A DNA stretch of 64,000 nt from Ramazzottius varieornatus (GCA_001949185.1 BDGG01000002.1:8409414-8473413), one strand, 5' to 3'. Shown: positions 24,500-35,903, numbered from the stretch's first letter. Notes: a model not told the origin generated them from the sequence alone. Made by a program: numbers and translations.

Positions 24500-24623
24500 C
24501 CGCAATTTGGCCCTTTTCTACGAAGTTTTTATGGAATGTCTGTCCAGGTTCGTGCCGGGCACGGTCCTGACAAGCGACATCGTGGAAAAAGGGCCAAATT
24601 GCGTGGAAAAAGGGCCAAATTGC
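24500..24623. repeat. Inverted plus direct repeat of a 21-bp motif
   Basis: CGCAATTTGGCCCTTTTTC-like sequence at 24500 is repeated in inverse orientation twice in tandem at 24580-24623 (GTGGAAAAAGGGCCAAATTGC, two copies). The arms could fold into a hairpin around a 60-nt loop. Confidence 0.7.
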
Positions 24624-26299
24624 AGATACGCGCTTGATGCTATGTATAATCTATTTATAAGACCTAGCAAACGGAGGTGTCCGAAGTCAATTCCAAGCTG
24701 GAAAGTCGATCCGTCGCCCTACATGAGATACCATCAGAACTGTAGGACGCAGAACACCATAGCTTAATTTTGCGTGCCAGCTTGGCCCAGCTCACAGCAC
24801 GCAGATGCGGGGATAGCCAATGGTCAGTGTCTGGTCAGATCTGTGGGCTGTCAGCTGGCGCGCCGAAGTCGTGGTCTTTTGCGTCGAAGACATTTTCTGA
24901 CATTCATCTAGGACGGCGAATCAACTTCCCAACTTGGAATTGAATTTCGACAGCTCTGCTACCAAAGTCGAAGTCAGGAGATTTGTACACTACGTACTGC
25001 CGTTCTAGTGCAAAAGGCGAATTTAGCCAGGGCGTACACTGGTCGGTAGGAGGAGAGAAAGTTGGACTATCCATTAAGTTCGACCAGCTCGGTACCGGTG
25101 TCTCTTTCAATTTCGAACTGTACTGAACGATAGCAATGGGTTCAACGACACTGTTAATTGCACAAGCTTGCGGTTTACACTGGACTGGTGTTGCGCTGGT
25201 ATCCACCGAGTTGGAAGTTATGCGCGGAACGAAGCCTGTACAGTAATAATCCTCGCTTCCTTATTACGTCACTGGCACCATAGCGTAACAGGGAGTGTGC
25301 GTTGAACTTGAATTCTACGTTTAAAGATTCGAACACACGTAGAAAAAAAGCCCAGAAAGGCCGTTCTTCCACACGTATCAAGTTTCACCCTGATCAGACA
25401 CAGCTCTAATCCTCTACGATCAGGCCTCGTCAATGGTCCATAGCCAGGCAGCCCATGCCGAAGCACCAACCAACCAATCACCCAGCCACAGTCCCTCACC
25501 GAAGCCAGGATAGCTTCAGGCTAGAGCTCATTCGACCCAACCCTCGGAGTCGGTCTTTCTCACAAAGTTTACAGCTAGATTCATTTTGCCCACTTCCCTT
25601 ACCCACGTGCTTTGAGTGGAGGAGAGACTCTTCACCTGGTAGACCTGCTGCGAATATACCGTAGATACGATCCGGCACGAAAATCACACCCTCCCTCAGC
25701 TTTTCAAGGAGCGACACGCGCGCCCCAGACACCGCAAAAATATACTTTACAAGTCATTCGTAAGGCTCCTCTGTGGCATCACTGTTCAGCTTGTCAGCAC
25801 TGCCAAGCCGGCAACATTGTAAACAACGAATGACGGTAGACATCCACGGTGCTACTTCTTTCTTCATGGAAATGCTTTTTAAGTCCATCTGTATTTAGGA
25901 GCTCATTAACTATGACTACAGCAACACACCAAAAAATGTTGTAACAATGTTATTCTTCTGCACGCGGGAAAATACCACAACAGCGGCACAAACTTGTGCT
26001 CGATAAAAACAAGGTTATTTGGCATCAAAGTCGTAGGCTTTCTCGTGCACTAACACTGTAACCGGTTACACTGTATAAGATATGCAGGCAGTTGAGCCGT
26101 CTTAAACTGTGGCTTTTTTGCACGATCATAAATTCACAAAGATATTCGACCAGGATGCACTTGTATCTGGCTTTGCAGAAACGCCGCGTCGGAAATTCCG
26201 AAACTGCAAGAGCGGAAGCGGTGGAAAATATGCCGATTTGCCGCGGGCGCGCAGATTGATACTCTTCTCAGCAAGTGGGAATGTTCCGTAGGTGCTACA

Positions 26300-26306
26300 T
26301 ATAAAA
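26300..26306 (+). promoter_or_regulatory. TATA box of the desiccation-related gene
   Basis: TATAAAA, 91 bp upstream of the ATG at 26391. The leader between them has no ATG. Few genes in this window have so clear a TATA box, which suits an inducible gene. Confidence 0.5.
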
Positions 26307-26390
26307 ACGCACGACGAGCAAAATTCCGCTGCTTCGTTGCTTGTTGTGGTTTGCTTGCCGTGAAGCCGAATCTCATTTAAATACTGTGCC

Positions 26391-27439
26391 ATGAACTGCA
26401 TCAAGGTGGCCCTCTTTGTGGCTGCTTGCCTGGTTGGCGGAGGCTTGGGCGGAGGCAACAGGGGCATGTCTCGAAACCAGGATGCATACGGTAAGTCGAT
26501 CAACGATACCGTCGGACATCCCCCTCTCCCTCGTCAAAGGACGCTTAGCTTCGAGGCCACCATGAATGTGCGTTTGTTTTGATTGCAGCGGAAAAGATGG
26601 ACATGACGTTGGATGCCCTCAACTTCCTTCTGGGAGTTGAGCACCTGGCTTCGGCCTTCTATGTGCAAGCCGTCAACAACTTTACCGCTGACGACTTCAA
26701 GGCTGCCGGTTTGGCTCAGCGTGACTACGACCAGTTTGTGGGAGTGCGCAACAACGAAGTGGACCACCGAGACACGCTGATCAGCGTCATCAAGTCGCTG
26801 GGCGGCAAACCCAACCCTCCCTGCAAGTATACCTTCCCCGTCACTGACGTCGCCTCCGTCCTCAAAGTTTCCCGCACTCTGGAGAACGCCGATAAACCGG
26901 CCTACCTTGGCGCTCTGCGCGACATCAAGAGTGTCGAGCTGCGAACCTCCGTCCAAGGTGCCTTGAGCGGGGATTCGGCTCACGCCGCCTTCTTCGCCTA
27001 CCTGACGGGCAAAGCTCCCGCCCCCGGCCCCGTTGACGGCCCGCTGACGCAACGCCACATTGCCACTCTGGCCCAAGACTTTATCGTCTCTTGCCCATAC
27101 CCGGCGCCCAAGCCCTTCCCCAAACTGACGCTCAGCCCACAGTCGGGCCCTGTCGGTACGGTGGTGGCCACCACTTGCGCACAAGACGTCGACACCAACG
27201 GTGTGATGTGCGCCATCATTTCCGGTAACCAGGGCACACTGATGCAGCGACCTGGACAGGCTAAGGACGGCTCCGGTGCGGCCACCTGTACCATCCCACC
27301 GGGTGTCAAGGGTATTCTCTTTATCGCTTGGGTCCGTGGCCGTGATGTTCTCAATGTGGGTGTGGATGACAGCTCCACTGTATGCGGCCCCAACTACTTC
27401 CTCCTGTCCGCTCTTGGTGATGCCGTTCCCGGCGTTTAA
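26391..27439 (+). CDS. Secreted desiccation-related protein, Rds1/PCC13-62-like, ferritin-like fold
   Basis: Two exons: 26391-26490 and 26589-27439; 316 aa. Residues 1-21 form a signal peptide (MNCIKVALFVAACLVGGG). A ferritin-like four-helix domain follows, with LDALNFLLGVEHLASAFYVQA, RNNEVDHRDTL (paired Glu/His as in this family), and CKYTFPVTDVASVL, the central motif of fungal stress-response Rds1 and plant PCC13-62 proteins. A C-terminal region with four cysteines (PQSGPVGT...TTCAQ...ATCTIPPG...VCGPNY) looks like a small beta domain. The family is common in fungi, bacteria and plants and scattered in animals. Role unproven: extracellular stress protection is the usual suggestion. The intron and G/C-ending codons show it is integrated in this genome. 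Confidence 0.82.
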
Positions 27440-27634
27440 ACCAACCTCACAGTGTGCCTTTCTCGCCTTCCATATTTCTCAACTATCATAGCTTGCTCAC
27501 CCCAGCCGAAAGTTTCCATCTGGTGTTACGCACTACATTTATGCATAATCGCTGGAAACAAAATCTGATAATCAAATTCCTAACCAAAATAAAGGTGGTC
27601 GGTACAATAACACAAACTCGACAAGGTTGTTTTT

Positions 27635-27686
27635 CCAAGCGGCGCACACTTCCAGCCAATCACAGCGGAAACATGCGCCACTTGGG
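27635..27686. repeat. Hairpin element, one unit (intergenic)
   Basis: CAAGCGGCGCACACTTCCAG / ATGCGCCACTTGG arms. The preceding linker AACTCGACAAGGTTGTTTTT is intact. It is one of only two copies clearly outside a gene; it lies in the tail-to-tail space between the Rds1-like and EHMT-like genes (27440-27788), where I see nothing else. Confidence 0.9.
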
Positions 27687-27788
27687 ACAACAATCTTGCC
27701 GAGCATCACACCGATGAGAAAGACGCATTGAAAAGGAGCGTCATCTTCGTCTAATCACAAGTAGAATCTCTATCAAAGAAGTAAGGCA

Positions 27789-30700
27789 TCAGTCAAAAGG
27801 GTTGAACAAGGTCCCGGTAACTTCGATGGGTTCTCCATCCGTGCCATCTTCCGTGGCGACATCTTTCAGAGTGGGTACGACAGGGTTGACAGCCCGGAAG
27901 TCGCTTTCGTAGACCAGGTCTACTTCGCCCGCTCTGATGGTCCTCATGGCGAAGAAGGCAACGACAGGAATGGCTACTTGACGAGGATGTCCAATGTGAA
28001 TGCCCAGTGGTGGTTGCAGAACCATGACGGGTACCGCGTTGACGTCGGCTGGTCGCTTCTCTTCCTGGCACTGTCTCACTGATCGAATCAACCGAGCGGG
28101 ACCCTGAAAGTCCTTCATGCAAAGGCTGTACTTCTCGCAACCTGGAGGCCACTACAAAACAAGGGAAAAATTCAGTTAGCACGGTACGAGGATGAAAAAC
28201 GATCAAGGTGGCATCCTCGTCCACCCGCATACATTTATATTCGCTAGAATCACTACAATGCGTATGTAGGAGCATGAGAGATGTCACACCAGTCCGTGCA
28301 TGCACGTGCACACAGACTTTATCCATAACATGCGGAAATCAGTGTATGCAGCACACAGCGAACAACAAATTGTGAAACCATCATGCACCTGCGTACTGAA
28401 GCAGCAGCATGAAAGCATGCTTTCTGTATGCCGATGGCCTTATCGTCTCTCGACTTCCCAAAAATGGCTGTTAAATTCAAACGTATGGACTAACAATAGG
28501 CAGCTTTGGCAGCAAGAACGTTCTCTCTTCCGGCCATTCCGTTTTGGTGTCGTTCAGCTCGCCAGCCATGCGAAAGAGAAAGTCACCCTGGTGAACGTCC
28601 CTTGTCAACACCAACTTCCGGCCATCCCGAAGCTGCACACGCGGAGGAGCCTGGCTGGCGCGGTTGGCGCACTGCTTGATATTACATGAACAAGTCTCGC
28701 TGCACTCTCGAACGAAATCGTGCTGAAAGTCAAAGCCCTCCATCTGAAGTGACTGGTCTTCGTTGTAGCCTTTGGTTGCGGAATACCAAGACATGCAGGG
28801 GCATTGTGCCGGTACACAGACTTCCTCACACAGACATCCCTACAAAGACATTGGTTTTTGAACACAATCAGTAGAAAAAAGCCCGGCCAATAAAGCCGAC
28901 AAGGCTGTTCCTCCAATTGACGAATGTTATTAGTTTCTTCAGCTGAGAGCGTGCGCAATCCTGCCGGGTTTTGCAAGTGGCGCATGATTTCATTGCTATT
29001 GCCTGGAACGGTGCGCCATCAACAATGTCATCTTCCCAGGTGGCGCACAGTCCAATGTCACTGGCAGGAAAGGTGCGCCACTTCAAAACACCGACAAGTC
29101 GGCCTCTCCAGATGGCGCTTGTCGACAGCGTTGTGGCCTGAAAGCTTGCGCCGCTTGGAACAAGGCTGTTGTTGAGTTGATAATCATTAGTCATTAGCCT
29201 CATTACCTCGCATTTGCCGCTGATGCTGACCAGAGCCATGGCGTACTTCTCACTAGTCAGTATCTTTCTGCCGCTTTGACGTTGCCCCGCCGCGGCTATA
29301 CCATCAGTGATGGTGTGAGACTTGAAGTGGCTGGTGCAAGTATTGAAGAGTGGCGGTTGCAGCAGCACCGTACTTGTCCGGATGGCTTCGGCGATGTCCT
29401 TCCGCCCTCGCCTCTCCATAAACTTCTTCGTAGCCGTTTCAGCACCCGACTTGGACGCTGAAGGTTTCTTGTCCTTGGGCAGGAACTGCGGAGGTAGCCG
29501 TGCGGTCTCGATCTTCGGACCAGGTCGCCACAGTGTGGCCACCGAGTGGACAATCGGCCTTGCTGGCTTCTCGGAAAAGGCCGGTACACCTTGTCTCCTC
29601 TTTTCCAGCACCTCCATCATGTCTTTTTCGTCGGAACACACCCTGAAAATGCAAGCATTTGTTCCCATTATTCGCGGTAGAAGCTGCGACGGGAGCAAAT
29701 GAATTGAACCAGATCGTTGGCTCAAGCGGCGCATGTTCACAGTTTTACAACCTGAATACGCGCGCCAGTTGGAAGAAAACAGTCTTGTCGAGTTTGTCCT
29801 CAAGTGGCGCACGTTGTCCTTCTAATTGACTGTCAGTGTGCGTCACTTGGAAAAGGCGCACTTTCAGCCATTGTTCTATCAATACGAAGTTTTTACGAGG
29901 AGTTCCAACTGGCTCGTACCCTGCTCTGTCCTATTAACTATGTCCGTCGAGAAAACCCTAGCGCGCGAGCTTTGTCCAGCCTGACGCAAGCCTACCTTTT
30001 CTTGGTCCAGTCAACTTGCAGCTGACGGCCCACAAAGCGCCGCACATCCTCATTGCCGCAATGGAGACAGGCCCATTCGGTCTTACCGTTGACCTTGTTC
30101 ATACAATCAGCGTGGTTGAAGTGCCGAAGGTTTTCGTGGGGTGCAGAGCCCTCTGCCCCCAGGCAGTAAACGCCCTTGCCAGGCTTTTCCCCGGCCATCC
30201 TCTTGCGAGGACCCTGTACGTTCAAGACAAGCATACATTCAAATCGTTCTTGGATACGTCGTACTATATGCAAATGCCCCCCCCCACCTACCGAAGTTAT
30301 ACGACAGTTGGGACACATGTCGTGCACAAGGACAGCTCCCACATGGTTCTCACAAAAGCGCAGCTGTTCCTCGTTAGGATCCAAGCCCGCCTTCTTCATG
30401 TTGAACACTCGGCTGGCACAATAGCCTACCAACTAGGCCAAAAAACAGTTGAAAGCTCGTTGAAACTCGCCAAAACGCATTCCTCAAGTGGCGGACATAT
30501 CCGGGGTCCTGGGTGGACACATGCGCCACTTGGACAAAAGCGCCAAGACTGTTTTGTCAAGTGGCGCACGTATCCAGCATTTTAACTGGACGCGTGCGCC
30601 AAGTGGACAAACGCGTCGAGACTGTTTCCCAAGTGGCGCAGTCTGCGGTGCTAGAGACTCGAAAGGTGCGCCATGCGGAAAAATCTTGAAGATGGATCTC

Positions 30701-32624
30701 TCAAGTGGCGCACGTTTCCAGTATATTAGCCCACCGTGTGCGCCATCTGGAAACTCGTCAAAATTATTCCACGAAGTGAAATCTACTTCTGCTGACTTCC
30801 TTGCTTACCAGGTCAGCCTTGCCTTCGCAAGCTTTTGCCCCACAGTGGCGTCTTCCGTAGGGCAGGGTGTCGGCCTGGGCCAAGGTGGACGGCGTCTCAA
30901 GGCTTCTCTGCTTCATCAGCCTCCTGCCTTCCTTGACCATGCGCTGTCGCAGCCTGTCGATCTCCATCAAGCGGTCAGTTTCTGTCTCGCTGGTGGGTGA
31001 CATGATGAAGAACTTGGCTAGTTGTAGGCCGCACAGTGAGCGTACAAAGGACCAGGGTGCCTCACTGGCCTTCAGTGGGCGAAACTCGGCATACTTGAGC
31101 TGCTCCCACTCGTGCTGGTGCAGCGCCAAGTAGTTGAGGACCTTGCGGTTGTCCTCCGAACTGTAGGCTATCCGGCTGGACGTGAAGAGCCGACGGAGAG
31201 GCTGCGTTGACATGGAAGAGATCAGCTTCATCAGCACCTTGCTTGTCGCTTCCCTCGGCAAGACCAATTCCCGCCCGGAAATGGTAGACACTCTCGACAG
31301 GGAGATGGCCGAAATCTGAAGGAAAAAACAAGGCTCAAAAGAACGTTCCCAATTTAGGCTCTGTCCGCCTGCCTTGGAAATGACTTCCTCCATGGCGCTG
31401 TACGCCTCGGCCAGCTCGATGCCATCCGTCACGCTTTCCACCACTTCCATCGGCGCTTGTGCGACTTCTGCCTTCTCCACACCGTTCTTCGAACCTTTAT
31501 TCCTGTCTGCATAAACCGGCTCAACTTCGTGTGGTCCTGAGACGACGGCTTTCTCAAAGAGCGAAGGAGCTTCGAAGGTGGGCTGATAGGGTTCCTTCTG
31601 CAAGTCGCTCCTCACCGACCTTCCTACCTCGATAGCCATCCTCTGGGCAGGAAGATCATTGTTGAATTTCTGTACTGGAGGACCTAACTGCCCTGGCTGA
31701 AGGAACGGCAGGGCTTCTACGAAGTTTTCTGTTTGATTGCTGTCAGTCAGCCTGTTGAAATGCCTCCGCGGTCGGTTATTATCGGGTGAGGCGGCAGTTG
31801 TGTATGACAGTTCGAGCTGTTGGTTTTCGCGGAAGATTCGTAGTTGACGTTGCAGAGGTGATTCGTCCTCCATGGGTGATCGTGCGAGTATCTTGGTGGA
31901 GCCCCAGACGAAGTCGCTGTCGTCGTTGAGACGCTTCAGTCCCACTGCGGTTTGCTGCTCGCTCCAGGTTCGGCGTTGGGCATCTTCCAAAGGGTTAGAT
32001 GGATGAAAAGCCGCTCGCTGCTGCCAGAAGAAAGGCCAGAAAAGATTGTTGTTCGTCACGGTATGTGCGAAATGTACAAAAAGAGTATTTCCAGATCGGT
32101 AGACCAAACTGGGCCAGAGCGTTGCCAACCTGCATACATCGAATCCGATTGTCTGAAGCAAACATGTATGCAGGTTCGCTCACCACATTCTTGCCAGAGG
32201 GGATAACCAGCAATCGAAATACGAATGGCTAAAAAACGAGATGACGTCAGATCACGTGCCCTCAATATTTAAGAATAACATCACGTGGTCTGCTGCGCCA
32301 GCTGAGCGGGAAATAAATTCACACTCTAACAGGGAAATGAATTCACACTCTAACAGTCTAGCTTATAGTACTATTTCGGCGCACCTGAAATGGACGGTCG
32401 GTTTGGTAGGGATGGAACCTATTTCCTCTATCGTTGTGGTTGAAGCCGCCAGTCTTCTGGTTGACGAACGGTACGGGAGAAGGAGAGCACCATGGACGTG
32501 CGAAGTTGTTCAGAGAAGGGCCGTGTTGACGAGGGTGATCAGGGTGGTTATAGCGTGGGACCGGCTGATATCTTCCCGGATTGTACGGATTACTGCCACG
32601 GTGCATCCCCGAATCCCGGTCCAT
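27789..32624 (-). CDS. EHMT (G9a/GLP)-like protein with degenerate SET domain
   Basis: Seven exons: 32624-32385, 32020-30809, 30432-30292, 30213-29996, 29642-29207, 28839-28495, 28151-27789; 984 aa, all junctions in frame. The N-terminal half is disordered. Exons 3-4 encode the Cys-rich region of EHMT enzymes (RFCENHVGAVLVHDMCPNC, FNHADC, ACLHCGNE). Exon 6 encodes a pre-SET zinc motif (GCLCEEVCVPAQCPC, then ECSETCSCNIKQCANRASQ) and the SET start VLTRDVHQGDFLFRMAGEL. Exon 7 holds the SET end (VAFFAMRTIRAGE). Where active enzymes have NxSRFxNHxCxPN this protein has GPARLIRSVRQCQE, and no post-SET Cys cluster follows. The ankyrin repeats of EHMT are absent. I infer a catalytically dead chromatin factor. 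An optional 69-nt intron (31386-31318 region) and a NAGNAG acceptor at 32020/32017 leave small doubts. Confidence 0.75.
28974..29157. repeat. Hairpin elements, three units (EHMT-like intron 5)
   Basis: Units 28974-29021, 29036-29085 and 29106-29157. The third is diverged (ATGGCGCTTG...CTTGCGCCGCTTGG). Confidence 0.88.
29722..29850. repeat. Hairpin elements, two units (EHMT-like intron 4)
   Basis: Units 29722-29772 and 29800-29850. The linker between them is in the inverse orientation (CAGTCTTGTCGAG). Confidence 0.88.
30484..30750. repeat. Hairpin elements, tandem array of four (EHMT-like intron 2)
   Basis: Units 30484-30533, 30558-30605, 30630-30678 and 30701-30750, a period of 71-74 bp. 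They are separated by linker variants (CCAAGACTGTTTTG, TCGAGACTGTTTCCC, CTTGAAGATGGATCTC). The second unit shows the long arm pairing best: CAAGTGGCGCACGTATCCAG with CTGGACGCGTGCGCC. Confidence 0.95.
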
Positions 32625-33714
32625 CGTAGATATCGTGCCGTACAAACCTGTTCGACATTAGAATGTAATCGTCAAGCCAAGCCCCGTCTGCAATTCCGCT
32701 CAAATGAGAAGAATTAATAATTTCCCACAAGATTCAGACTGTCTATATCAAGTAATCAATCGACCTCCCTCACGCTCGTGAAAACCAAAACAAACGGAAA
32801 TCAGATTCTGACTTCATTCCTTTCTCTCGACTTACCGGCCTGGGTGATGTTCTGCAACTACGCTTCATCCACTTCGCTTCTCCAGGATCGTCTGAATGCC
32901 GTGGATTCCATGAATCTGCTCTCGCGAACGCCAACCAATGGCATCAACATGTCAAGCGGCTCAAACCGGATCTTCCCAAAGAACAAATAGGATTAACAGG
33001 ATCGGCGATGGGCGCCGATGGACGGGTCACGGGTGATTTACTCAGTGAATTAACTTAATCAAAAACAGAACGCCTCGCAGCATTAAGTGTATAGCCCAAC
33101 TTAGGAACGGCAATCACTCGATCAACATTTCTTTTATGAAAAATACTGTTCCCAGTGACGTTCAAACACTGGGTCTCCTGTTTGATAGCGGTAGGCTTTA
33201 CGCACTGATGACGTAGTTTTCTGCTGCACCGGTTTCTTGGCGGGTCGTAAGTGATAGTTCCCTGATTTTGGATATTAGGCTCAGTAAATCAACCGTCCAT
33301 CGCTGCTTTCAAGTTCTGGACTCTAAGAGCAGCGGTGGACGGGTGATTTATCCAGCCTAATATCGAAAATCATGGAACTGCCACCTACGACCTGTCGAAA
33401 ACCGGTATAACAGGGAAACTTTGTTATCAGTGCGCAAATCCTGCCTTTTGAACAGGAGACCGGGTGTTCGAAAGACATTCGAAACGGTATTTTTCATATA
33501 GAAAGTATTGATTGACTGATTGCCGTTCTAAAGTTGGGCTACGCTTGAGGTTGCGAAGCCGTCCACCGCTGTCCAGCAGTCTAGACTCTAGATCGTTCTG
33601 GCCGGCGGATGGTTGTCTTTCGCGCTCCAAGACTTCTTCCGTGCAGAACTATTGCCTTATTAATGGCGCAGTGAATGGACTATTGATAATCCGAACAAGA
33701 TACTGCAGCAACGA
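32625..33714. other. Divergent intergenic region, EHMT-like / TOE1
   Basis: Apart from the fold-back element at 33090-33542, nothing is supported. Both flanking genes start here and run outward, so their promoters must lie on either side of the element. Confidence 0.5.
33090..33542. mobile_element. Fold-back element: 450-bp long inverted repeat
   Basis: Two arms of about 210 bp are inverse copies at roughly 80% identity. Matching blocks include GCCCAACTTAGGAACGGCAA (33094) against TTGCCGTTCTAAAGTTGGGC inverted (33539), TCTCCTGTT, GCGCACTGAT, and CGATATTAGGCTGGATAAAT against GGATATTAGGCTCAGTAAAT. The centre is near 33,315 with a short spacer. RNA from it would form an imperfect long hairpin. 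It may be a MITE with very long ends. Confidence 0.75.
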
Positions 33715-35903
33715 ATGGAAGAAGCCGAAGAGCAGGCCGTCATCATCGATGTCACAACGGATAACGCCCCCGCAGTGCTCTCGATCATGCTGAAACAGAT
33801 CGAGAATGCCGACTTCGTCGCTATCGACCAGGTAAGAAACTAGTTCGCATGTTGAGCAAAAAATTCGTTGTGGCGGACCTGGTGATCGTATCTTTGCTCC
33901 TAGGAGTTGTCGGGACTGGGAAACACCGCCGGACGGAAGCATTTAGACATGGATGGCTACTACAAGCGCGTACGGGAAGCCGCAGAAGAACGAGCTGTCA
34001 TCAGCATGGGCATTTCTTGCTTCAAATCCTCCAAGGACTTTGTCAAAGCGCACCCGGACATGTGCGATCGTCTCCTCTTCGACTGCTGCTCCTTCAACAT
34101 CTTCCTCATTCCCGAAGGCCAGTTTCACATGGATGGATCCGCTCGTCGTTTCCTTGTAGCCCATGGATTCAATATGAACTGGTGGGCGGAGAATGCCATC
34201 TCCTACGCGAGGGAGTGCCAGGTAAACCTATAATGCTCATCGCCATCTAATTGTCATGTTCTCATGTCTGAAGCGTATCTCACGTGACGTCACAGTATTA
34301 CTATATGAGCAGTTGTGTGTGACATGACGCGATAGGCTACCAATCGTGACGTCATGCGCCATTTATTTTCAAATATCGTAACGCGCGCGTCTTCGATGGT
34401 TATTTCTTTTTAATATCGTTGATTCGTTGTAGACTGACTTCATGTCTTCCGTAGTGGATGGACTACTGACTTCCAAAGCGTCTATCGTATTCCACAATGG
34501 CTTATTGGATTTGGCGTATTTCTACAGCAGGTGGGTACGTTCACATTATCCAGAACATTTTTCCGAGTTGAAGATTGGTGTTTCTTTGTAGCTTTTACGG
34601 ATCTCTCCCAAAGTTGTACTTGACTTTCACAGCAGACATAGCAGATATGTTTGGTGGACGTCTCTTTGACACCAAGGTAATTTGTGATAAGCAGTTAAAC
34701 TGGCGACTGTCCAGTTTAGAGTACTGTTTCAAGAAATCCCAGCGGGTGTCATCTCGGGCTCGTAACCTCGGTCAGCCCGCTGCGCTGATCCGCCAAAACA
34801 TTCCCGAAGTTCCGGCTGATAGTCTGGTGAAGATTTCCGTGTCGGAGAATGTGACAGTCTTTGAGGAGACGCCGGTCGTGGGGATCCACGTGTGCGAACT
34901 GATGTACCATTCGGGCTTCTGCAACGCCTTCAAGACCGGAGATTGTCAGCACCCGGTAGAGAACCATCAGATGGACCTCGTCCTGGACGTAGAAGAATCA
35001 CTTCGCAAGCGCAAAGAAACTTCGGGAGAACAGAAAGATGAACCCGAACCGAAAAAGCGGTTTGATTTCGTAAGAACGAAATTGGTGGGATCTCAGCAAA
35101 CAAACCCGACAAGACTGATTTTCAAGTGGCGCACGTTTGCAGTATTATTAACTGATGTCGCGCGTCACTTGGGAAAAGTCGACAGCTTTATTTTATCAAG
35201 TGGCGCATTTTACCAGTGTTTGTGGCTCATAGCATGCGCTACTCAGGAAACTCGGCAAGATTGTTTATCCAAGTGGCGCACCTTGTCACTGTGATACAGT
35301 AGACTGATGGTGTGCGGCACTTGGGGAAACAGACCGGTCAACTTCGTTTGCGTTGGTCTCGATCGATGCCGGTGTCTTCTAGGGATATTCTTTCAACTGG
35401 AGGATTTTTTCTGGTTGCAGGATAGTCTTTCGAAATCTCCAAAAGAGAAAGTCTCCGGAGAAGCCAACGGTGATATGGAGCCCGGTGAAATTGCCACGAC
35501 GGAAGAAGAGCGGGTAAAGCTGAAAGGCATCTTCAACTTCCAACCAAAGATCAAGGCGGCCAAGTCCACCGAACGTCGCGAAGTCCATCCACAGCTGCGC
35601 GGCACCAGTCACTTTACCATCGACAACAACAAGACCTACAACCTGGACTTTGGGCTGCACAGTGCAGGCTTCGATGCTTTCATGACCGGCTATGTCTTCG
35701 CCACTTCGCTGGCCCAGCTAGGCCGCACCGAAAAGGAGGGAAGGATACAGTTCACCAAGAGCGAAGGCTTCGTTAACCGCATCCATGTCACCGGCAAGAA
35801 TGATCATCCTTGTAATTTCGTAAAGAGTTCGACGGCTAAATTTAGTGATGTACACGAAAAACTTGTGGCTAGAATTCGAAATACCAAAGCCGAACCATTA
35901 TGA
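33715..35903 (+). CDS. TOE1: TOE1, DEDD-family 3' exonuclease / deadenylase
   Basis: Five exons: 33715-33831, 33904-34221, 34433-34530, 34592-35069, 35421-35903; 497 aa. A nuclear (Cajal body) 3' exonuclease that trims and deadenylates snRNA and other small RNA ends; related to PARN and CAF1. Seen: FVAIDQELSGLG (first D and E of the DEDD set, split by intron 1), CCSFNIFLIPEG, VFHNGLLDLAYFY (second D), SLEYCFKKSQR, a CCCH-type finger VCELMYHSGFCNAFKTGDCQHP, nuclear-localisation clusters RKRK and PKKR, and HSAGFDAFMTGYVFAT (final catalytic H and D). All four acidic residues are present, so it should be active. Confidence 0.93.
35123..35323. repeat. Hairpin elements, three units (TOE1 intron 4)
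   Basis: Units 35123-35171, 35197-35245 and 35270-35323. Linkers: CCGACAAGACTGATTTT before the first and CTCGGCAAGATTGTTTATCC before the third. Intron 4 is 351 bp; the other TOE1 introns are 61-211 bp. Confidence 0.92.

Larger units (their letters stand above)
24066..26390. other. Gene-poor 2.3-kb interval
   Basis: No recognisable coding sequence. A 101-codon minus-strand frame at 25206-24904 has no identifiable motif. The interval carries a partial transposon copy (24192), an inverted/direct repeat (24500-24623) and the promoter of the desiccation-related gene at its right end. Confidence 0.5.

Noticed and set aside
24904-25206. 101-codon minus-strand frame as a gene
   Set aside because: No motif, no splice partners and no coding-like third-position bias.
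30484-30750. CRISPR array
   Set aside because: Periodic repeats suggested it, but the conserved part is a palindrome with a variable loop, the spacers are conserved linkers, the genome is eukaryotic with introns, and no cas genes exist.
31318-31386. A 69-nt intron inside exon 2 of the EHMT-like gene
   Set aside because: A pyrimidine-rich TTTTTTCCTTCAG acceptor and GAG|GTCATT donor exist, but the stretch is in frame without a stop; I kept it as coding and note it as optional.
34677-34694. An 18-nt intron in TOE1 (GTAATT...AAGCAG)
   Set aside because: Too short to splice, and reading through gives TKVICDKQLNWRLSSLEY, which aligns with the family without a gap.
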